Positions 17,371 through 25,660 of a DNA stretch of 64,000 nt are shown one piece after another (the first letter of the stretch is position 1; each line of letters starts with the position of its first letter). The position numbers were made by a program, and so were the translations under genes. Under the pieces are notes generated by a model. The model ran no database searches and had not been told where the DNA came from. It saw only the letters and a program-made list of their open reading frames with translations. Source of the DNA: Fimbriimonadales bacterium (GTDB taxonomy: Bacteria; Armatimonadota; Fimbriimonadia; Fimbriimonadales; GBS-DC); contig BPGO01000009.1 of NCBI GenBank assembly GCA_026003075.1, positions 1 to 64,000 on the forward strand, in the 5' to 3' direction.

Positions 17371-19045
17371 ATGAGACGCACGCTCTACTACGGCGATAAC
17401 CTGGAGGTGCTGCGCAAACATATCGACGATGAGAGTGTAGACCTCATCTATTTAGACCCGCCGTTCAACAGCAACCGCGACTACAATCTGCTGTTCAAGG
17501 AGCAGTCGGGCGAACCGGCGCAGGCGCAAATCAAAGCCTTTACCGACACTTGGCACTGGTCGGAGCGTGCGTTTCACGAGTTTATCGAGGAGTGCCCACG
17601 CCCCGCACTGGTGGAGTTGTTGCAGGGCTTCGTGCGCACGCTGGGCAGGAACGACCTGACCGCCTACTTGGTGATGATGGCGCCGCGCCTGATAGAACTC
17701 CACCGCGTGCTGAAGCCGACGGGAAGCCTCTACCTACACTGTGACCCCACCGCCAGCCACTACCTCAAAGTGATGCTGGATGTGATTTTCGGGGCGAAAA
17801 ACTTCAGAAACGAAATCGCGTGGAAGCGCACAGGAGCGCACGGCGGCGCAAAGCGGTGGGGACCCATTCACGACATCCTGCTATTCTACACCAAAAGCGA
17901 ACACTACACCTGGAACCGCGTGTACGAGGCGTTTGATCCTCAGTATATAGAAGAGTTCTATCGTTTTCATGACGAAAAGGGACGATATCGACTTGTGACA
18001 CTCACGGGTGCTGGTATAACGCAGGGAGATTCGGGACAGCCTTGGAAGGGGGTGGATCCTACCCAAGTGGGGCGGCACTGGGCAGTACCTCAGCGTCTTG
18101 TCGAGGAAATTGTCGGCAAGGAACGTGCGGCGCAAATGACGGTGCAAGAAAAGCTGGATGCGTTGGAAGCGGCAGGGTACATTGTGTGGCCTGACTAAAG
18201 GCAGAGTACCTCAGTACAAGCGCTACTTAGATATGAACCCTGGCAACCCGATTCAGGATGTCATTACTGATATTCAGCCGATATCGGCTCATGCGAAAGA
18301 GCGCCTCGGCTATCCCACGCAAAAGCCCCTTGCCCTGCTGGAGCGCATCCTCCAAGCCTCCAGCAACGAGGGGGATGTGGTGTTAGACCCGTTTTGCGGG
18401 TGCGGCACTGCGATTGTCGCCGCCGAAAAACTGCGCCGGCAGTGGATTGGCATCGATATCACCCACCTCGCGATTGGGCTGATCAAGTACCGCCTCAGCG
18501 ATATGTTCGGGCTACAAGAGAAGAGAGACTATCAGGTCATCGGCGAGCCGACCACGGCGGCGGAGGCGCGCGCCTTAGCCCAGCAAGACCGCGATGAGTT
18601 CCAAAAGTGGGCGATTGGGCTAATCCCCCGCGCACGCCCGTTTCAGGAGAAGAAAGGCGCGGACACAGGTATCGATGGCGTCCTCTATTTTCAGGATGAC
18701 AAGCAGGATGCCAAGAAAGCCGTGATTCAGGTGAAATCGGGCAGGGTGGGGGTGAAGGATATCCGCGATTTTCGCGGCGTGTTGGAGCGGGAGAAGGCGA
18801 CGCTGGGGCTGTTCGTGACGCTGGAGCCGCCCACCGAGCCGATGCACCGCGAGGCGGAGCAAGCAGGCTATTACACCACGCCGTTAGGGAACCTGAAGCT
18901 GCCCCGCCTGCAGATACGCACGGTAGATCAACTGCTCAGAGGCGAGGGGTTTCAAATCCCCAGCGCGGCGCTGTTAATCGGCGTTGCCCGCGCCATGCGC
19001 CACGAAACCGACAGCGGACAACAGCAGATCCTGCTGGAGGAGTAG
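17371..19045 (+). pseudogene. Frameshifted DNA methyltransferase-endonuclease fusion
   Basis: Two overlapping frames (17371-18198 and an onward frame open to 19045) together encode one protein of about 557 residues, broken by a single-base shift near 18190. The first part has the catalytic motif IV of amino-methyltransferases, LIYLDPPFNSN (residue about 30), and a target-recognition region. The second part carries the AdoMet motif VLDPFCGCGTAIVA, so the order IV-TRD-I is the beta class. The last about 150 residues resemble a PD-(D/E)XK nuclease (GIDGVLYF, then VIQVKSG), suggesting a combined modification and restriction enzyme. Whether the frameshift is real or a sequence error decides if it is active. 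Confidence 0.8.
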
Positions 19046-19049
19046 CGGA

Positions 19050-19643
19050 TTAAGTCTCGGTTTCGGGCTGGACCTGATACGCGAGCAGGATGGCGTCGGC
19101 GATTTCGGCGAGGGGTTTGCCTGTCTGCTCGGCGGTTTGCTGCAGGCGTCGGAACGCCTCCTCTTCCGAGAGTCCGAGCTGCTGCATCAGCGTGCGCTTT
19201 GCCCGTCCGATGCGGCGTCGTGCGCGGATCTCTTGTTCCAAGTTCAACGCCTGCGCTTCAATCGCCCGCAGTTCCCGATAGCGGCTCACCGCCACCTGAA
19301 TGGCGGGGGCGAGGTCGGCTTCGCGGAACGGCTTGACCAGATAGCCCAGCACGCCTGCGCGATCGGCGCCCGTAATCATCTCCGGCTCGCTGTAGGCGGT
19401 GAGGATGAGCACGGGGGCAATCCGCTCACGAGCGAGGCGACGCGAGAGTTCAATCCCGTCCATTCCGGGCATCATGATGTCGGCGATCACCAGGTCGGGC
19501 TGTAAGGCACGAGCCAGCTGCAGGGCATCTTCGCCGTTATCTGCCTCGCCGACCACTGTATGTCCCATCGCCTCCAGCATCGCTTTGAGGTCGAGGCGTA
19601 TGACCGGCTCGTCGTCCACAATCAGCACGCGATAGGGGTTCAT
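19050..19643 (-). CDS. Response regulator with ANTAR RNA-binding domain
   Basis: This protein has 197 residues. Residues about 4-120 are a receiver domain with acidic pocket DDE, phospho-acceptor Asp in LVIADIMMPGMDG, Thr in ILTAYSE and Lys in YLVKPF. After a coiled coil comes an ANTAR domain (RIGRAKRTLMQQLGLSEEEAFRRL). ANTAR proteins of the AmiR/NasR type bind paired hairpins in nascent mRNA and prevent termination, so targets should be leaders with tandem hexaloop stems. No cognate histidine kinase is adjacent. Its start overlaps the end of the Nif3-like gene by 4 bp. Confidence 0.92.
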   Translation of the reverse strand: MNPYRVLIVDDEPVIRLDLKAMLEAMGHTVVGEADNGEDALQLARALQPDLVIADIMMPGMDGIELSRRLARERIAPVLILTAYSEPEMITGADRAGVLGYLVKPFREADLAPAIQVAVSRYRELRAIEAQALNLEQEIRARRRIGRAKRTLMQQLGLSEEEAFRRLQQTAEQTGKPLAEIADAILLAYQVQPETET

Positions 19644-20731
19644 GATTCGCCTCCTGCGAAGAAGACTTCGACGCCGCGGGGGGCTAAAAACGCCCGCAGG
19701 CGGTCTGCCAATCGGTGGGCGCCGGGCGTCTCGGTTTCGGCGTGTCCGCCTTCAAACAGCACCACATCCCGCGCCCACGCTTCCCAAGTGTGGTGGTGGC
19801 GCACTTCGCCGGTGAGGAGCGCGTCGGCGTGAATCTGTTGCGCATCGGGGAGGTAATCGCCGCCCGAGCCGCCGACCACCGCCAGGGTGCGGATCACCTT
19901 GCTGGGCTTCCCGTAGAGGCACACGAAGGGGTTGCCCAGTTTTTGGGCGAGGTAGTCGCGCAGTTCACTGGCGAGCATCGGCTTGGGCAATACACCGACC
20001 CGCCCCAGCGCATGCTCGGCGCGGGTGTGCAACGGATACACATCGTAGGCGACCTCTTCGTAGGGGTGGGCGTGTCGCATCGCCTGCACCACGGCATTGA
20101 GCCGCTCCGCAGGAACCAACATCTCGATTCGCATCTCTTCAGCGTGCTCGCGCTTGCCCACCTGTCCCAGATAGGGGTTCGCGCCTTCCATCGGCTCGTA
20201 AGTGCCCACTCCGGAGGCGTAAAACGCGCAACGACGGTAAAGCCCAATGATGCCAGCGCCTGCGTTCGCCATCGCATCGATGACGGCGTCGATATGCTCG
20301 GTCGGGGTGAACACTGCGATTTTGTAGTCTTGCCGTACCGGTCCCTCGCCGAAGGGGCGTATCTCGGTGAGTTCCAGCAGTTCTGCCAGCGTATCGTTGA
20401 TCCCGCCCGGGGCGACATCCCAGTTGGTATGCACGGCAATCAGCGCGATTTTCGCCTCACACAACAGCTGGACTGCCATCCCCACGGGGTCATCGAAGCG
20501 TATCTTACTCAGCGGGCGAAAAATCAACGGGTGGTGGGTCACCAGCAACTGGCAGTCGCGATATTTTGCCTGCACGACCGTGCGCGGGTCGGGGTCTAAG
20601 GCGACCAGCACCCGTTCCACCGTCTGGTTCGGGTCGCCGATTTGCAGTCCGATGGGGTCGTTCGGGAACGCCCACTGCGGCGGAGCCATCTCGTTCAGAA
20701 ATTCGAGCGTCTCGCGTACCGTCGTCGCCAT
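19640..20731 (-). CDS. Nif3-like dinuclear-metal hexameric protein
   Basis: This 363-residue protein belongs to the NIF3/YbgI/YqfO family (GTP cyclohydrolase I type 2-like). Metal ligands are visible in LLVTHHPLIF (about residues 62-71), IALIAVHTNWD (about 96-106), and the C-terminal LLTGEVRHHH and LFEGGHAETE. Like YqfO it contains an inserted PII/CutA-like domain (about residues 135-240). The family's substrate is still disputed, with roles proposed in metal homeostasis or nucleotide chemistry. It is the first gene of a two-gene unit with the ANTAR regulator and has a leaderless-type promoter. Confidence 0.9.
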   Translation of the reverse strand: MATTVRETLEFLNEMAPPQWAFPNDPIGLQIGDPNQTVERVLVALDPDPRTVVQAKYRDCQLLVTHHPLIFRPLSKIRFDDPVGMAVQLLCEAKIALIAVHTNWDVAPGGINDTLAELLELTEIRPFGEGPVRQDYKIAVFTPTEHIDAVIDAMANAGAGIIGLYRRCAFYASGVGTYEPMEGANPYLGQVGKREHAEEMRIEMLVPAERLNAVVQAMRHAHPYEEVAYDVYPLHTRAEHALGRVGVLPKPMLASELRDYLAQKLGNPFVCLYGKPSKVIRTLAVVGGSGGDYLPDAQQIHADALLTGEVRHHHTWEAWARDVVLFEGGHAETETPGAHRLADRLRAFLAPRGVEVFFAGGES

Positions 20732-20740
20732 GGTAGGGAA

Positions 20741-20746
20741 ATTGTA
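20741..20746 (-). promoter_or_regulatory. -10 box, leaderless start of the Nif3-like gene
   Basis: On the minus strand AGGTACAAT is followed by 9 nt (TTCCCTACC) and then the ATG at 20731. Confidence 0.5.
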
Positions 20747-20858
20747 CCTATTTCAGAGGGCGAAGAGGCTCATGGCGCCTTACGCGGATTGGAGTCGCGC
20801 CTGCGTGCGCGCCGATAGTCCCTGCGGCGGCGATTGCTCGAACGCCTCACGAGCAATT

Positions 20859-20989
20859 GAGGGTGTTCGAAAATCCCTCTGCAAGGGACAGACACGCCTT
20901 GCATGGGGTAGGCACGCAGGTCTGCCCCTACAGAGGGCGTGTAGGGGTGTGTGTGCGCCCTTCTATTCTCCGTTTTTTCAAACACCCTC
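20859..20989. mobile_element. 131-bp MITE-like element with target-site duplication
   Basis: The ends GAGGGTGTTCGAAAA (20859-20873) and TTTTCAAACACCCTC (20975-20989) are inverted repeats matching at 14 of 15 positions. They are flanked directly on both sides by the 9-bp direct repeat CGAGCAATT (20850-20858 and 20990-20998). The interior has no gene; it holds nested inverted repeats, such as CCCTCTG and CAGAGGG. This is the layout of a non-autonomous transposable element mobilised by a transposase encoded elsewhere. It fills most of the 304-bp gap between the Nif3-like gene and the next gene. Confidence 0.8.
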
Positions 20990-21021
20990 CGAGCAATTTG
21001 CATTTCAATACACACTTGGGG

Positions 21022-21027
21022 TATACT
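21022..21027 (+). promoter_or_regulatory. -10 box, leaderless start of the small HxnC gene
   Basis: GGGTATACT ends 8 nt before the ATG at 21036. A possible -35 TTGCAT (20998-21003) begins inside the right-hand target duplication of the MITE, with an 18-nt spacer. Confidence 0.55.
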
Positions 21028-21035
21028 ATAGCAGT

Positions 21036-21332
21036 ATGCCGCGCTGGGCGATTCGGATGGCGCAGCTGTTGAGCATGCTGTGGGCGACGCTGTTTTTGTC
21101 GGTCAGCCTACTGCATCCGCTTGTCCACAACGCAATGCAGCACGACGGGGGCGACTGTCTCGTCTGCGTGCTGCAGCAGACGCCTTCGTCCCAGCCGACG
21201 ACATCAGTTGGTGTCTTGCGCTCTCTCTCGGAACACTGGAGCGAGTCGGAGCCGCTCCTCGTTTACGATACCACAAAACATCGCGCTCACTTCGCGCTGG
21301 AACCCTCTATCCCTCGCGCCCCACCTGCGTAA
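21036..21332 (+). CDS. Small membrane protein with His/Cys motif (DUF2946-like)
   Basis: The protein has 98 residues. One hydrophobic segment (about 8-24) is followed by a motif with metal-binding potential, HPLVHNAMQHDGGDCLVCVL. The remainder is polar and looks unstructured. The layout resembles DUF2946-type proteins, small membrane or exported proteins often found in metal-related gene clusters. The next two genes encode His-rich exported proteins, which supports a shared metal-related context but does not prove it. The start was chosen from the -10 box just upstream. Confidence 0.6.
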   Translation: MPRWAIRMAQLLSMLWATLFLSVSLLHPLVHNAMQHDGGDCLVCVLQQTPSSQPTTSVGVLRSLSEHWSESEPLLVYDTTKHRAHFALEPSIPRAPPA

Positions 21333-21431
21333 ATTTCCCCAACGAATGACCCACTCATAACGCCGATTGAGGCGTTCTCGCATTGCACAAACCATTTTGT
21401 CGCGCCTGCACAGGCGCAGGAGGGTTCAATT

Positions 21432-22361
21432 ATGAGAATCTCGGCTATCATCGCAGCAATTGGACTTACTTTCGGTGCGCTTTGGGCACAGCATGATAAC
21501 GACCTGCTGTTTGGCAGGGACGGCAATCGGGTGGAGATTATTCAGCCGCAGCCGCACCCGATTCGGCAGATGTCCAGCGTGTTGGGGAGATATATTCTGG
21601 ATATCGGGCTGGACTTCTACTTTGACTACAACACGGGGTTGCCCGACTTACAATCGTGTCGGATACAGCAGGTGTGGATTTCGCCGGGCTTGGTCGGCTC
21701 CAAGTCGGGCTTTGGGAACCTGTTTTGCGAGTCGGGCTGCGCGAACTTCTTTAACTTGCCCACGAATAACACGCCGCACCATCACTTCATCTTTGCGGTG
21801 GGGTCGCCCGGCGTCTATGTGTGGGATGTGCGCGGGGTGAACGGGGTCGCACGGGATGGCACTGCGCTTCAAGACATGCCCTATGCCTATCGGGTGTATC
21901 TGGTGGCGGGCAACCCGTTGCGTCTCTATGGCGCGGTACAGCCAGCGCAGGGTTATCAGGGGAACCTGTATGACCTGCGCCTGACCGTGCAACTGCGACA
22001 GGGCAGCACGCCCGTTGCGCAAGCGACCCTGCCGCCTAATCCCACCGCACTCTATCCCTATATGGTGGGCTTCAACCAGCCCGCGGGCGCCTACACCGTC
22101 GTCGCCAAGTTGAGCAAGCACCTCTCGCGGCGCGTGGACAACCTCAGCCTCAGCAGCGCACACGCACGCTCGTGGGAGTTCACCACGCTGGGCGATCTCA
22201 ACGGCGACGATGTGATTGACGACGCCGACCTACTCCAGGTGCTGTTCGCGTTCGGCACAAGCGACTTCGAGGCGGATGTGAACGGCGACGGAATCGTAGA
22301 TGATGCAGACCTACTCATCATTCTCTTCAACTTCGGCGCTGTCGGGGAGGGCGCCTCATAA
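21432..22361 (+). CDS. Secreted protein with dockerin type I repeats
   Basis: This 309-residue protein has a signal peptide (about residues 1-19, ending ALWA-QHD). The body shares a domain with the next gene: DIGLDFYF, QQVWISPGLVG, PHHHFIFAVGSPGVYVW and RDGTALQD. The C-terminus (about 255-303) carries two dockerin-like calcium loops, GDLNGDDVIDDADLL and DVNGDGIVDDADLL. Dockerins bind cohesins in cellulosomes, but in many bacteria such repeats occur outside that context. The ATG follows AGGAGGGTTC. The function of the core domain is unknown; His-rich segments suggest metal binding. Confidence 0.85.
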   Translation: MRISAIIAAIGLTFGALWAQHDNDLLFGRDGNRVEIIQPQPHPIRQMSSVLGRYILDIGLDFYFDYNTGLPDLQSCRIQQVWISPGLVGSKSGFGNLFCESGCANFFNLPTNNTPHHHFIFAVGSPGVYVWDVRGVNGVARDGTALQDMPYAYRVYLVAGNPLRLYGAVQPAQGYQGNLYDLRLTVQLRQGSTPVAQATLPPNPTALYPYMVGFNQPAGAYTVVAKLSKHLSRRVDNLSLSSAHARSWEFTTLGDLNGDDVIDDADLLQVLFAFGTSDFEADVNGDGIVDDADLLIILFNFGAVGEGAS

Positions 22362-22385
22362 ATGCCCCCGAAAGGAGGAACTACA

Positions 22386-23006
22386 ATGAAACGATGGTCT
22401 ATTCTCGGACTGAGTATCGCGCTGAGCGCGCTGATGAGCGTGTCGTTTGCACAGCATGACCACGACCACGAAGGCGATATCCATCTCGGTGTGATGGATG
22501 GCGTTGCTGCTGTGATTGAGCCGCACGAACTCGCAGAGCCGCCCTACACCGTGCGCTACACGCTTGAAGAGCTGCTGCCGGGACTGTTCGGCGTGGATGT
22601 CGGCTGGGACTTCTATTACGAGGACGGCAGCGACACTCCGCAGCTACACCAAGTCACGGTGCAGCAGGTCTCCATCTCGCCGAGTTTGGTGGGGGTGCTT
22701 GAAGGCGCAACCGATCCTATCTTCGGGGTGGGCGCGCCCGGCGTCTGGACGCTGACCTTTGACCCCAGCGATCCCGAAGCGGTTCACCAGCACATCATTT
22801 TCGCCACAGAGGCGCTTCCTACCGACGCCAACCCGCTGGTGTTCCAGTTCCAACTGGTGAACGCCACAGCGTGGGACGGAACCGCGCTCACCGATTCGGG
22901 CGTTTACACGCTGGAGTTTGTGCCGGAGCCTACCAGCCTCTTGGCGCTGGGGGCGGGGCTTGCAGGTCTGGTGGGACTGCGCCGTCGGAAGGAGGTACGC
23001 GCGTGA
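22386..23006 (+). CDS. PEP-CTERM sorting-domain protein with His-rich N-terminus
   Basis: This 206-residue exported protein has a signal peptide (about 1-22), a His-rich start to the mature chain (QHDHDHEGDIH), the same core as the dockerin protein upstream (DVGWDFYYEDG, VQQVSISPSLVG, HQHIIFATEA, WDGTALTD) and a C-terminal sorting signal VPEPTSLLALG, hydrophobic helix, then RRRK. PEP-CTERM tails are processed by exosortase, which is not in this window. The ATG at 22386 follows AAAGGAGG. Its stop overlaps the next gene's GTG by 4 bp. A role in metal binding or surface display is inferred. Confidence 0.85.
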   Translation: MKRWSILGLSIALSALMSVSFAQHDHDHEGDIHLGVMDGVAAVIEPHELAEPPYTVRYTLEELLPGLFGVDVGWDFYYEDGSDTPQLHQVTVQQVSISPSLVGVLEGATDPIFGVGAPGVWTLTFDPSDPEAVHQHIIFATEALPTDANPLVFQFQLVNATAWDGTALTDSGVYTLEFVPEPTSLLALGAGLAGLVGLRRRKEVRA

Positions 23007-23404
23007 AGGTCGCCTATGTGTTCATCACGCCACGCGCTGCGACCTACAAGCTGGGGCAGATGATCCTGCCCCAGCTGGAGGCGGGCGTCCACGGCGTGGA
23101 AGTTGTGGGGATGTTCTTCTTCGACGATAACGCCTTCGTGTTGCGCAAGGGCGACCCGATTGGCGAGCGACTGGCGAAAATCGCGCGGGAGAAGAACATC
23201 ATGCTCATGGTGTGCGACGCCTGTGCGCTGGAGCGCAACTTAGCGCAGGGCGAACTGCGCTGGTGCTATCCTGACGGCACAGGACGCACCGAACCCGGAC
23301 ACTGCGAGCCTTATAACTTAGTCGAGGGCGTGCAGGTGGGCTGTTTCCCCGACTTGTACGCGGCCTTGGCGGGCAATCCACCCGACCAGGTGATTTCGCT
23401 CTAA
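23003..23404 (+). CDS. DsrE/DsrF-like sulfur-relay family protein
   Basis: This protein has about 133 residues and starts at GTG 23003 within GTGA, overlapping the PEP-CTERM stop; AAGGAGG precedes it. The fold signature is that of the DsrE family: a beta strand KVAYVFITP, then [24 protein letters not shown], and a Cys pair in [11 protein letters not shown], with a late Cys in [11 protein letters not shown]. DsrE-like proteins carry sulfur as persulfide between partners or sense sulfur species. The coupling to a His-rich exported protein suggests a thiol- or metal-related process. Partner and substrate are unknown. Confidence 0.7.
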   Translation: MKVAYVFITPRAATYKLGQMILPQLEAGVHGVEVVGMFFFDDNAFVLRKGDPIGERLAKIAREKNIMLMVCDACALERNLAQGELRWCYPDGTGRTEPGHCEPYNLVEGVQVGCFPDLYAALAGNPPDQVISL

Positions 23405-23409
23405 CCACT

Positions 23410-23433
23410 GGCGCGGACAGTGTCGTCCGCGCC
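23410..23433 (+). terminator. 9-bp GC hairpin between the DsrE-like gene and the pseudopilin
   Basis: The arms GGCGCGGAC (23410-23418) and GTCCGCGCC (23425-23433) are perfect with a 6-nt loop. No T-run follows. It resembles the hairpin at 17320-17347 in sequence. Confidence 0.45.
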
Positions 23434-23451
23434 CCGATAGGAGGGATACGC

Positions 23452-24129
23452 ATGCGAAAAACGGGATTTACGCTGATTGAACTTTTGGTCGTTATCGCCA
23501 TCATCGCGATACTGGCGGCGATTCTGTTTCCTGTGTTCGCACAGGCACGGGCAAAAGCGCGCCAGACCCAGTGCCTAAGCAATATGCGCCAGATGGGGCT
23601 TGCCGTGCAGATGTACCTCCAAGACTACGAGGAGCGCTTCCCGCTGGATAGCCATACGGGTTCGGGAGCCTACTGGACTTGGATGTTCACGCTGGAGCCC
23701 TACACCAAAACACGCCTCCTGTATCGCTGTCCCAGCGACCCCAGCACGAACTGGGAACGCCCGCTTCCGGGACAGCGCACGCCGCGCCGTGTCTCCTACG
23801 GCACGAACTTCTGGATGCTGCCCAACCTTTGGGGCGAGCAGGACTGCTCGGGCTACAATAGCCTCGCCGCCATCGTATCGCCTGCCAACACGATTTATAT
23901 TGCGGAGGTCAAAGAGAACACCACCCTCGACCACTACCATCCGGGCGCATGGCGGTTCCCCAACGAGTGCAGCGGCGTCTATTACATAGAGCCAGGGCAG
24001 GAGATGGCGATGACTTGGCACAGCGGCGGCGCGAACTATGCCTATGTGGACGGACACGCCAAATGGCATCGGTTCGAGCAAACTTGGACACCCGATGGCA
24101 GCATAGATCGGTATGACCCAAGGCGATAA
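23452..24129 (+). CDS. Prepilin-type protein with H-X9-DG-like end
   Basis: This 225-residue protein has a type IV prepilin leader [19 protein letters not shown] with the conserved Glu at mature position 5, followed by the family stretch [20 protein letters not shown]. The C-terminus contains [16 protein letters not shown], matching the H-X9-DG motif of this class, which is hugely expanded in Planctomycetes and Armatimonadota. It is processed by a prepilin peptidase (not in the window) and may be a minor pilin or pseudopilin of the pilus encoded at 7.8-14 kb or of a type II-like secretion system. An AGGAGGG site precedes the ATG. Confidence 0.92.
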   Translation: MRKTGFTLIELLVVIAIIAILAAILFPVFAQARAKARQTQCLSNMRQMGLAVQMYLQDYEERFPLDSHTGSGAYWTWMFTLEPYTKTRLLYRCPSDPSTNWERPLPGQRTPRRVSYGTNFWMLPNLWGEQDCSGYNSLAAIVSPANTIYIAEVKENTTLDHYHPGAWRFPNECSGVYYIEPGQEMAMTWHSGGANYAYVDGHAKWHRFEQTWTPDGSIDRYDPRR

Positions 24130-24183
24130 GACGCTTTCGCCAAGTGTTGGGGCTGGCGCGGCGGCTCTGAGGTTGGATTGGGG

Positions 24184-24218
24184 GCGTCGTGAACATGACC
24201 TTCACCTGTTCACGACGC
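24184..24218. promoter_or_regulatory. 11-bp inverted repeat ahead of the restriction-modification genes
   Basis: The arms GCGTCGTGAAC (24184-24194) and GTTCACGACGC (24208-24218) are perfect complements around 13 nt. The site lies 17 bp upstream of a -10 box (24236-24241). It could be the terminator of the pseudopilin gene or an operator that times expression of the methyltransferase. Confidence 0.5.
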
Positions 24219-24235
24219 GAGGTTGATTCATCGGG

Positions 24236-24241
24236 TACACT
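24236..24241 (+). promoter_or_regulatory. -10 box of the restriction-modification unit
   Basis: CGGGTACACT lies about 55 nt upstream of the methyltransferase ATG, giving a normal leader that contains CGGAGG before the start. Confidence 0.45.
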
Positions 24242-24296
24242 CTATGCGGGAGCGTTCTCTGGCGGTAGGCAGTTTTACGATTCACGGAGGAACGGA

Positions 24297-25649
24297 ATGA
24301 GCGAGAGCATCTACGAACCGCGCTTTGACTGGGCGCTGCTACAGCAGGAGACGATGAAACTGGACAGTTTTGCCGCATTGCTCTCGGAACGGTGCGTATC
24401 TAAAAAACCGACTCCAGACCAGCAACCTCTCCTACAATCGCTTAGTTTCCGTCAAGCGGTTCCGCATATCCCTACCACCACTTATGGGGTATTCAGTCTC
24501 TATCGCTATCCTGCTAAATTTATCCCCCAAGCAGTGGCTTATGTGATTGAGCAGTACGCAACGCGTTGTTCATCTGTAATAGATCCCTTCGGGGGCAGCG
24601 GCACCACTGGCTTAGTTGCGCGTCTATATGGGCTTAACTATGAGTTGTGGGACTTGAATCCGCTGTTAGGCATTTTACATCAAATTGCGACTCTGAACCC
24701 TATGCCCATTCAGCTGGATGGTATTGTACGCGCTCTCAAAGGTTCTCGTGAGACTTGGCTACCTCGATGGAGTAGGCTACACTATTGGTACCCCGAACCC
24801 ATCTTGCCGCTGCTGAGCAAGGCGTGGGGATATTATCATAGTCTCGAAGACACAACACTGCGCTTAATGCTTACAGTGCCCTTGCTCAAAGCGACGAAGC
24901 AGTTTTCTTACAACGACCCGCAGCGCCAGAAGCTCTCGCGTTCGCCGAAAGCGCAGGCGCGTGTCGAGGCACTGATGCAAGGTGACTTTGAGTCGCGCTT
25001 TTTTGCTATTTTCAGAGAAGAACTCGTTCAGGTGTTGCGGAAGCTATGGGAGTATCATCAGCTGATGGGAGAAACTCAAGTTCCCCAGAGCGTTGTGCGT
25101 TCAGGGGTTGATGCTTTAGAGGTCGCTCAGCAACTGAGTGCCGAACAGCGCTGGGATATTCTCATCACATCGCCCCCGTATCTGCAGGCACAGGAGTACA
25201 TCCGCTGCAGCAAGATGGACCTGCTCTGGCTGGGATACACCGAAGAAGCGGTGCGGGAACTTGCACGACACGAATTCCCCTACAAAAAAGTGGAATCGAT
25301 TCCCATCTACTCGCCGACTTACGAAACCTTACGCCAGCACATTCAAGAAACACATCTGCGTCGTATGTACGATCAGTATTTCTACGCCGTGCTGGGGACA
25401 CTGACGCGCTTAGCCCAGCACATCCAAAATTATATGTGCCTGTTCGTGGGACAGGCGACTGTGCGCGGGATGCGTGTGCCCATAGATATCATCTTTGCGG
25501 AACATTTTACTCAACTCGGCTGGATCCATGAGGCGACTCTTATCGACACCATTGAGGCACGCGTGCTCTTCAAAGCGCGGATTAACCCGGCTACGGGTAT
25601 AGAAGACCATCGCATGCCCACAGAACATATGGTCATCTTGCGACGATAG
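24297..25649 (+). CDS. Type II DNA methyltransferase (N4-cytosine or N6-adenine)
   Basis: The protein has 450 residues. The frame is open upstream, but the ATG at 24297 follows GGAGG at good spacing. The AdoMet motif I is VIDPFGGSGTTGLVARLYG (about residues 92-110) and the catalytic motif IV is ILITSPPYLQAQ (about 285-296). SPPY is typical of N4-cytosine enzymes. The order I-IV with a long region between fits an alpha-like arrangement with the recognition domain in the middle. Lower GC than the surrounding genes suggests recent acquisition. The next gene, 11 bp away, is the likely cognate nuclease. Confidence 0.88.
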   Translation: MSESIYEPRFDWALLQQETMKLDSFAALLSERCVSKKPTPDQQPLLQSLSFRQAVPHIPTTTYGVFSLYRYPAKFIPQAVAYVIEQYATRCSSVIDPFGGSGTTGLVARLYGLNYELWDLNPLLGILHQIATLNPMPIQLDGIVRALKGSRETWLPRWSRLHYWYPEPILPLLSKAWGYYHSLEDTTLRLMLTVPLLKATKQFSYNDPQRQKLSRSPKAQARVEALMQGDFESRFFAIFREELVQVLRKLWEYHQLMGETQVPQSVVRSGVDALEVAQQLSAEQRWDILITSPPYLQAQEYIRCSKMDLLWLGYTEEAVRELARHEFPYKKVESIPIYSPTYETLRQHIQETHLRRMYDQYFYAVLGTLTRLAQHIQNYMCLFVGQATVRGMRVPIDIIFAEHFTQLGWIHEATLIDTIEARVLFKARINPATGIEDHRMPTEHMVILRR

Positions 25650-25660
25650 GAGAAGCGCGT

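Noticed and set aside
18158-19045. Treating the second half of the methyltransferase as an independent gene with its own start
   Set aside because: The start would lie inside the first frame with no ribosome-binding site, and motifs IV and I are only complete when both halves are joined.
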